From assembly GCF_004214895.1 (NCBI RefSeq), contig NZ_CP035952.1, forward strand, positions 1,870,501 through 1,934,500: DNA of 64,000 nt. The letters are read 5' to 3'. Shown in pieces: positions 58,055 through 64,000 of this stretch (position 1 is its first letter; each line of letters begins with the position of its first letter). The notes beneath the pieces are model-generated. The model worked only from the letters and a program-made list of their open reading frames with translations. It was not told the origin of the DNA and searched no databases. Source of the stretch: Pseudomonas tructae. GTDB lineage: Bacteria; Pseudomonadota; Gammaproteobacteria; Pseudomonadales; Pseudomonadaceae. The position numbers and the translations under genes were made by a program.

Positions 58055-58078
58055 CAAAAGGTCCACGGAGCCTTGCCG

Positions 58079-59428
58079 ATGAAATCGTTTGAAGTGAATT
58101 TTGATGGTCTGGTCGGACCGACGCACAATTACGGCGGGCTGTCGTACGGCAACGTTGCTTCGCAAAGCAACAGCCAGCAGGCGTCCAACCCACGCGAAGC
58201 CGCGCTTCAGGGCCTGGCGAAAATGAAGGCGCTGATGGAGATGGGCTTTGCGCAGGGCGTGCTGGCCCCGCAGGAGCGTCCGGACGTGGCCGCGCTGCGC
58301 CGCCTGGGCTTTGCCGGCACTGACGCGCAAGTGATCGAGCGGGCTGCCAAGGAGGCCATGCCACTGCTGGTTGCCAGTTGCTCGGCTTCGAGCATGTGGG
58401 TGGCCAACGCTGCCACCGTCAGCCCGAGTGCCGACACCGCAGACGGCCGCGTGCACTTCACGGCTGCCAACCTCAACTGTAAATATCACCGCAGCATCGA
58501 GCACCCGACCACCAGTCGCGTGCTGGGTGCCATGTTCGCCGATAGCAAGCATTTCGCCCACCATGCGGCCCTGCCGGCCGTGGCGCAGTTCGGTGATGAA
58601 GGGGCGGCCAACCATACGCGCTTCTGCCGCAGCTACGGTGAGGCTGGCGTCGAGTTTTTCGTCTATGGCCGCAGCGCGTTCGACGCTCGCTACCCGGCGC
58701 CGCAGAAGTACCCGGCGCGCCAGACCCTGGAAGCATCACAGGCTGTCGCGCGCCTGCACGGCTTGAGCGACGAGGGTGTGGTCTACGCCCAGCAGAACCC
58801 GGCAGTGATCGACCAGGGCGTGTTCCACAACGATGTGATCGCGGTGGGTAACGGCGAAGTGCTGTTCTACCACGAAGACGCCTTCCTCGAGACCGAGGCG
58901 ATGCTTGGCCAACTGCAGGCTAAACTGGCTAAGCGGGGCGGCAACTTCAAAGCGATCTGCGTGCCGCGCTCGGCTGTTACGGTAGAGGACGCAGTGCGTT
59001 CGTACCTGTTCAACAGCCAGTTGTTGTCTCGCGCCGATGGTTCGATGCTGCTGATCGTGCCTGAAGAGTGCCGCAACAACGAGCGGGTCTGGGCCTATCT
59101 GTCGTCGCTGACCAGTTCCGGTGGCCCGGTCAGCGAGGTCAAGGTCTTCGATCTCAAGCAGAGCATGCAGAACGGCGGTGGGCCGGCGTGCCTGCGCTTG
59201 CGCGTGGCACTTAATGAAACGGAACTGGCGGCGGTCAATCCAGGCGTTATCATGACTGCACCGCTGTACGACACCCTGACCCAATGGGTTGAAAAGCACT
59301 ACCGCGATCGCCTGAGCGAAACCGACCTGGCCGATCCGCAGCTGTTGCTGGAGTGTCGTACGGCACTGGATGAACTGACCCAGATCCTCAAACTGGGTTC
59401 GGTCTATCCATTCCAACGCCAACCTTGA
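58079..59428 (+). CDS. aruB: N-succinylarginine dihydrolase AruB
   Basis: A protein of 449 residues from the ATG at 58079 (GGAG upstream), which begins [28 protein letters not shown]. Amidinotransferase-like beta/alpha propeller with the catalytic Cys near the C-terminus ([14 protein letters not shown]) and His in [14 protein letters not shown] and the [16 protein letters not shown] stretch. It turns N-succinylarginine into N-succinylornithine, CO2 and two NH3, the second step. Followed by a small gene 14 bases later. Confidence 0.95.
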   Translation: MKSFEVNFDGLVGPTHNYGGLSYGNVASQSNSQQASNPREAALQGLAKMKALMEMGFAQGVLAPQERPDVAALRRLGFAGTDAQVIERAAKEAMPLLVASCSASSMWVANAATVSPSADTADGRVHFTAANLNCKYHRSIEHPTTSRVLGAMFADSKHFAHHAALPAVAQFGDEGAANHTRFCRSYGEAGVEFFVYGRSAFDARYPAPQKYPARQTLEASQAVARLHGLSDEGVVYAQQNPAVIDQGVFHNDVIAVGNGEVLFYHEDAFLETEAMLGQLQAKLAKRGGNFKAICVPRSAVTVEDAVRSYLFNSQLLSRADGSMLLIVPEECRNNERVWAYLSSLTSSGGPVSEVKVFDLKQSMQNGGGPACLRLRVALNETELAAVNPGVIMTAPLYDTLTQWVEKHYRDRLSETDLADPQLLLECRTALDELTQILKLGSVYPFQRQP

Positions 59429-59442
59429 GAGAGAATTCGATT

Positions 59443-59733
59443 ATGTCCGACGCCCTGCAGCTGATCCTTGAAGATGACGATGGTACCCAGCTGGAAACTT
59501 CCTGCACCCGCTTTGCGGTGGTCTGGCAAGGCAAGGAGGTATGGATTCAGCAGGATGGCCGTGGTCAGCTGCTGATCGGCGTCGATGTCGAAGAAGGCGA
59601 CGCCGAGTACGCCAACCTGCTGCTGCGCCCGCTGGCCACTAACCTTGTGAGCCTGCAGCTGGAAATGGAACCGGCCGATGCCGGCGACGATGATGATCAC
59701 GTTCATGGTCCCGATTGCGGCCACCATCACTAA
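59443..59733 (+). CDS. small acidic protein with His-rich tail, PA0900-like
   Basis: A protein of 96 residues from the ATG at 59443 (GAGAGAG upstream), between aruB and aruE. Very acidic, with beta-strand-like N-terminal half (LQLILEDDDGTQLETSCTRFAVVWQGKEVW) and a C-terminal tail DDDDHVHGPDCGHHH that could bind a divalent metal. Homologues sit at the same place in other Pseudomonas and are sometimes labelled topoisomerase II, without visible support. A role in zinc supply to the metalloenzyme AruE is an inference from position. Confidence 0.7.
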   Translation: MSDALQLILEDDDGTQLETSCTRFAVVWQGKEVWIQQDGRGQLLIGVDVEEGDAEYANLLLRPLATNLVSLQLEMEPADAGDDDDHVHGPDCGHHH

Positions 59734-59743
59734 GGAATAGCCC

Positions 59744-60751
59744 ATGCTCGCCCTCGGCAAACTGCTTGAACTGACCCTGGCCGGTCGCGAACCGGCAGAG
59801 AAGACCCAGGTGACTGCCGACGGCGTGCGCATGCGCTGGCTTGGCGAGGGCGCCCTCGAAGTGCGTCCGCCCGAGGCCTGTGATAATGGCCTGGACCTGC
59901 TGTTGTCAGCGGGCATCCATGGCAACGAAACCGCACCGATCGAGCTGCTCGACCGGTTGCTGCACGACATTGCCCGCGGCGATCTCAAGCCGCAGGCACG
60001 TATTCTTTTCCTGTTCGGTAACCCCGAGGCGATCCGCCGCGGTGAGCGTTACCTCGAGCTGGACGTGAACCGCCTGTTCAATGGCCGTCACGATCAGGTC
60101 AGCGGTGCCGAGGCCCTGCGCGCCTGTGAGCTGGAGCGCCTGGCGGCGACCTTCTTCAGCGTCCCTGAGCGCACCCGCCTGCATTACGACCTGCACACCG
60201 CCATTCGCGGTTCGAAGATCGAACAGTTCGCCCTCTATCCCTACAAGGAAGGCCGTCAGCACTCACGTCGTGAGCTGGCACGCCTGCGGGCAGCCGGCAT
60301 GGAGGCGGTGCTGCTGCAGAGCAAGATATCGATCACCTTTACCGCCTATACCTATGAGCAACTTGGGGCCGAAGCCTTTACCCTGGAACTGGGCAAGGCG
60401 CGGCCGTTCGGGCAGAACGACGGTGTCAATGTCGGGCGCCTGGAAACCCGCCTCAAGCAGATCATTGAAGGTACTGAGCCTGAGCAGCCAGAGGCGCTGG
60501 ACGGTTTGCAGTTGTTCAGTGTGGCGCGCGAAATTATCAAGCACAGCGACAGCTTTCAGCTGCACCTGGCTGCCGATATCGAGAACTTCTCGGAGCTTGA
60601 GCCAGGCTACTTGCTGGCCGAGGACATCGCCGATACCCGCTGGATCGTCGAGGAAGAGGGCGCCCGCATCATCTTCCCCAACCCCAAGGTCAAGAACGGT
60701 TTGCGCGCGGGGATTCTGATCGTCCCTGCCAAGCCCGATCAGTTGGCCTGA
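59744..60751 (+). CDS. aruE: succinylglutamate desuccinylase AruE/AstE
   Basis: A protein of 335 residues, M14-type zinc hydrolase of the AstE/AspA group. The zinc site is HGNE in [11 protein letters not shown] and the later His in [12 protein letters not shown]; the catalytic Glu is in [12 protein letters not shown]. It releases glutamate and succinate from N-succinylglutamate, the last step of the pathway. It starts 10 bases after the small acidic gene and is the last gene of the aru cluster. Confidence 0.95.
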   Translation: MLALGKLLELTLAGREPAEKTQVTADGVRMRWLGEGALEVRPPEACDNGLDLLLSAGIHGNETAPIELLDRLLHDIARGDLKPQARILFLFGNPEAIRRGERYLELDVNRLFNGRHDQVSGAEALRACELERLAATFFSVPERTRLHYDLHTAIRGSKIEQFALYPYKEGRQHSRRELARLRAAGMEAVLLQSKISITFTAYTYEQLGAEAFTLELGKARPFGQNDGVNVGRLETRLKQIIEGTEPEQPEALDGLQLFSVAREIIKHSDSFQLHLAADIENFSELEPGYLLAEDIADTRWIVEEEGARIIFPNPKVKNGLRAGILIVPAKPDQLA

Positions 60752-60775
60752 ACCGGACTGTGGTGGGAGCGGGTC

Positions 60776-61282
60776 TCAGCCGACGCGTTTTTGCGACACT
60801 TCATTGCGGCGCAGGGCGCGCAGCTTCTGCAGGGTGTCGGCGCAGGTCTTCGCCGCTTCAGCGCCCTTGACCAGGAAGTGCTCGAAGTAGAAGTTCTGAT
60901 GCTCGTCGCCAGCATGGAAGTGGTGCGGGGTCAGAACTACCGAGAACACCGGTACCTCGGTTTCCAGTTGCACTTGCATCAGGCCGCTGATCACCGACTG
61001 GGCGACGAACTCATGGCGATACAGGCCGCCATCGACCACCAGGCCGGCGGCAACGATACCGGCATAACGGCCGCCTCGGGCCAGCAGCTTGGCATGCAGG
61101 GGGATTTCGAAGGCGCCGCCGACTTCGAAGAAGTCGATATCACCGGCCTGATAGCCTTGTTTACCCATTTCCTCGACAAAGGCTTTGCGCGCCTGATCGA
61201 CAATATCCTTGTGCCAGCAGGCCTGGATGAATGCGATGCGCTCGTGGGTAGGGTGCTTGCTATCGATTGCGGTAGGTTGCAT
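60776..61282 (-). CDS. ribH2: 6,7-dimethyl-8-ribityllumazine synthase, type II (RibH2-like)
   Basis: A protein of 168 residues from the ATG at 61282 (AGGAG upstream); the frame runs upstream to 61414 inside the riboswitch, so that extension is rejected. Lumazine synthase fold: RIAFIQACWHKDIVDQARK, FEVGGAFEIPLHAKLLA and the C-terminal VVLTPHHFHAGDEHQNFYFEHFLVKG. The HFH and EH stretch and divergence from RibH1 match the type II (RibH2) group first studied in Brucella. Riboflavin pathway: condenses the 4-carbon and pyrimidine precursors. Controlled by the FMN riboswitch in its leader. Confidence 0.9.
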   Translation of the reverse strand: MQPTAIDSKHPTHERIAFIQACWHKDIVDQARKAFVEEMGKQGYQAGDIDFFEVGGAFEIPLHAKLLARGGRYAGIVAAGLVVDGGLYRHEFVAQSVISGLMQVQLETEVPVFSVVLTPHHFHAGDEHQNFYFEHFLVKGAEAAKTCADTLQKLRALRRNEVSQKRVG

Positions 61283-61379
61283 TGAAACGGACTCCTGTTT
61301 GGATAAGAAACAGGGCGCTGGATCGAAAGGGATTTCGCCACGAAAGACGTAGGCACAACGCTGCCTATCCCGTTCTCTC

Positions 61380-61513
61380 TTTATCCGGACTATGACCGTC
61401 GGCCCCGGAATCACACCGGGTCTGCTGACCTTGCAGGCAGGCCTGCAAGCGCTCGCGGGCTATGCGCAGTGCGCGCAATTACCGCCGGTGGGGAATTGCA
61501 CCCCGCCCTGAGA
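61380..61513 (-). ncRNA. FMN riboswitch (RFN element) upstream of ribH2
   Basis: Read on the minus strand, all conserved RFN blocks are present in order: GGGCGGGG, TTCCCCACCGGCGGTA, AGCCCGCGAGCG, GACCCGGT, and GGGGCCGACGGTCATAGTCC followed by GGATAAAGAGAGAA. The ends are set from the outer helix (TCTC ... GAGA). It lies 98 bases before the ribH2 start. FMN should lower expression by termination or by hiding the ribosome site; I cannot draw the expression platform with certainty. Confidence 0.95.
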
Positions 61514-61791
61514 ACGTTGCCATCGTTTGGCCGATGGCGAGGAATTATTAGCACAGATGCCGGGTAAACGTATAGGCTGCTAACGATTTTTTAGGATGAA
61601 CGACGTTTCATCCGGGAAACCTTGCCAATTGCTTTGTGTGGCCCCAGTAATACCGTGTCACTAGATAAAAACAGGCCCAGAGAGGCCGTGCAGGCTGGCT
61701 GTGGGCGGTTTTGCGCTGTCGTTGTCGTTGCAGGCCGTCCAATTGACAGCCTCTATAGCATAAACACACTGCACCCAAGCCTAAGGCCCGA

Positions 61792-61797
61792 TATAAT
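61792..61797 (+). promoter_or_regulatory. probable -10 element of alaS promoter
   Basis: TATAAT within GATATAATGCGGCCC, 75 bases before the alaS ATG, is a perfect sigma-70 -10. No good -35 stands at 17 bases (CTGCAC); TTGACA at 61743 is too far. The rest of 61,541-61,871 holds nothing else definite. Confidence 0.6.
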
Positions 61798-61871
61798 GCG
61801 GCCCTTTGCCGTCGTTTCGTCAATTTGCCGCAAGCATTTGCCTTAAGGCCGCCGTTTCCGTGGAAGAACCT

Positions 61872-64000
<2,129 letters not shown>

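Noticed and set aside
59443..59733. Topoisomerase II as the name of the small aru-operon protein
   Set aside because: No topoisomerase motif in 96 residues.
61283..61414. N-terminal extension of ribH2
   Set aside because: It runs into the FMN riboswitch leader; the ATG at 61282 has AGGAG and gives the family length.
61743..61748. TTGACA as the -35 element of the alaS promoter
   Set aside because: It is 43 bases upstream of the TATAAT, too far for one promoter.

Overview
The window looks like chromosome of a fluorescent Pseudomonas close to the P. putida group. The evidence is uniformly high G+C coding sequence, P. putida-type REP palindromes (core GCGGGGCAAGCCCGCTCCCAC) in several intergenic gaps, and gene order matching what I remember of P. 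putida and P. aeruginosa (recQ beside the lapE-type TolC gene; aroP2, phhABC-phhR and acsA; aotJQMP-argR; aruCFGDBE; alaS). I see no rRNA, tRNA, insertion sequence, prophage or CRISPR array.

1-16,450: a cell-surface adhesin locus. After the 3' end of a DTW-domain tRNA-modification gene come a leftward type I secretion operon (TolC-like, ABC ATPase with degenerate C39 domain, HlyD-like adaptor) and a divergent gene for a ~3111-residue adhesin. The adhesin has an N-terminal retention module with a TAAG LapG-type cleavage site, a near-identical tandem array of 738-bp units, a von Willebrand A domain and C-terminal RTX repeats. Together they form a complete cell-anchored, probably c-di-GMP-controlled adhesin system (MapA/LapA/BapA type), although LapD and LapG are not in the window.

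16,450-37,100: core and housekeeping genes. These are recQ, a MarR regulator with a palindrome at its start, a PlpD-type patatin autotransporter, small redox and transport genes, two AraC regulators, an LpxH-like phosphatase, TrkH, and a nitroreductase. A Cpx-like two-component system follows, with a Spy/CpxP-like periplasmic gene preceded by a CpxR-like direct repeat. Then come yciB/yciI and the rnm-yciO-scpA-scpB-rluB cluster.

37,100-48,200: aromatic amino acid and acetate use. aroP2 (permease), arfB, an MFS transporter, phhC-phhB-phhA (phenylalanine to tyrosine and on), the divergent activator phhR, and acsA. TyrR/PhhR-type boxes lie upstream of both phhA and aroP2, and A-rich Crc/Hfq-like motifs lie in the leaders of aroP2, phhA and acsA.

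48,200-60,800: arginine uptake and catabolism. aotJ-aotQ-aotM-aotP import arginine/ornithine, ArgR senses arginine, and aruC-aruF-aruG-aruD-aruB-(small acidic His-tailed protein)-aruE encode the arginine succinyltransferase pathway. ArgR-type boxes (TGTCGC-N8-AA) precede aotJ once and aruC twice. Intrinsic terminator-like hairpins after aotJ and after aruC suggest differential expression inside these operons.

60,800-64,000: a type II lumazine synthase (ribH2-like) behind an FMN riboswitch, then the 5' part of alaS, cut by the window edge.

The most interesting items are the adhesin with its repeat array and TAAG site, the sequence-visible regulatory circuits (Cpx-like, PhhR, ArgR, MarR, FMN riboswitch), and a 42-codon candidate gene at 40,920-41,048.
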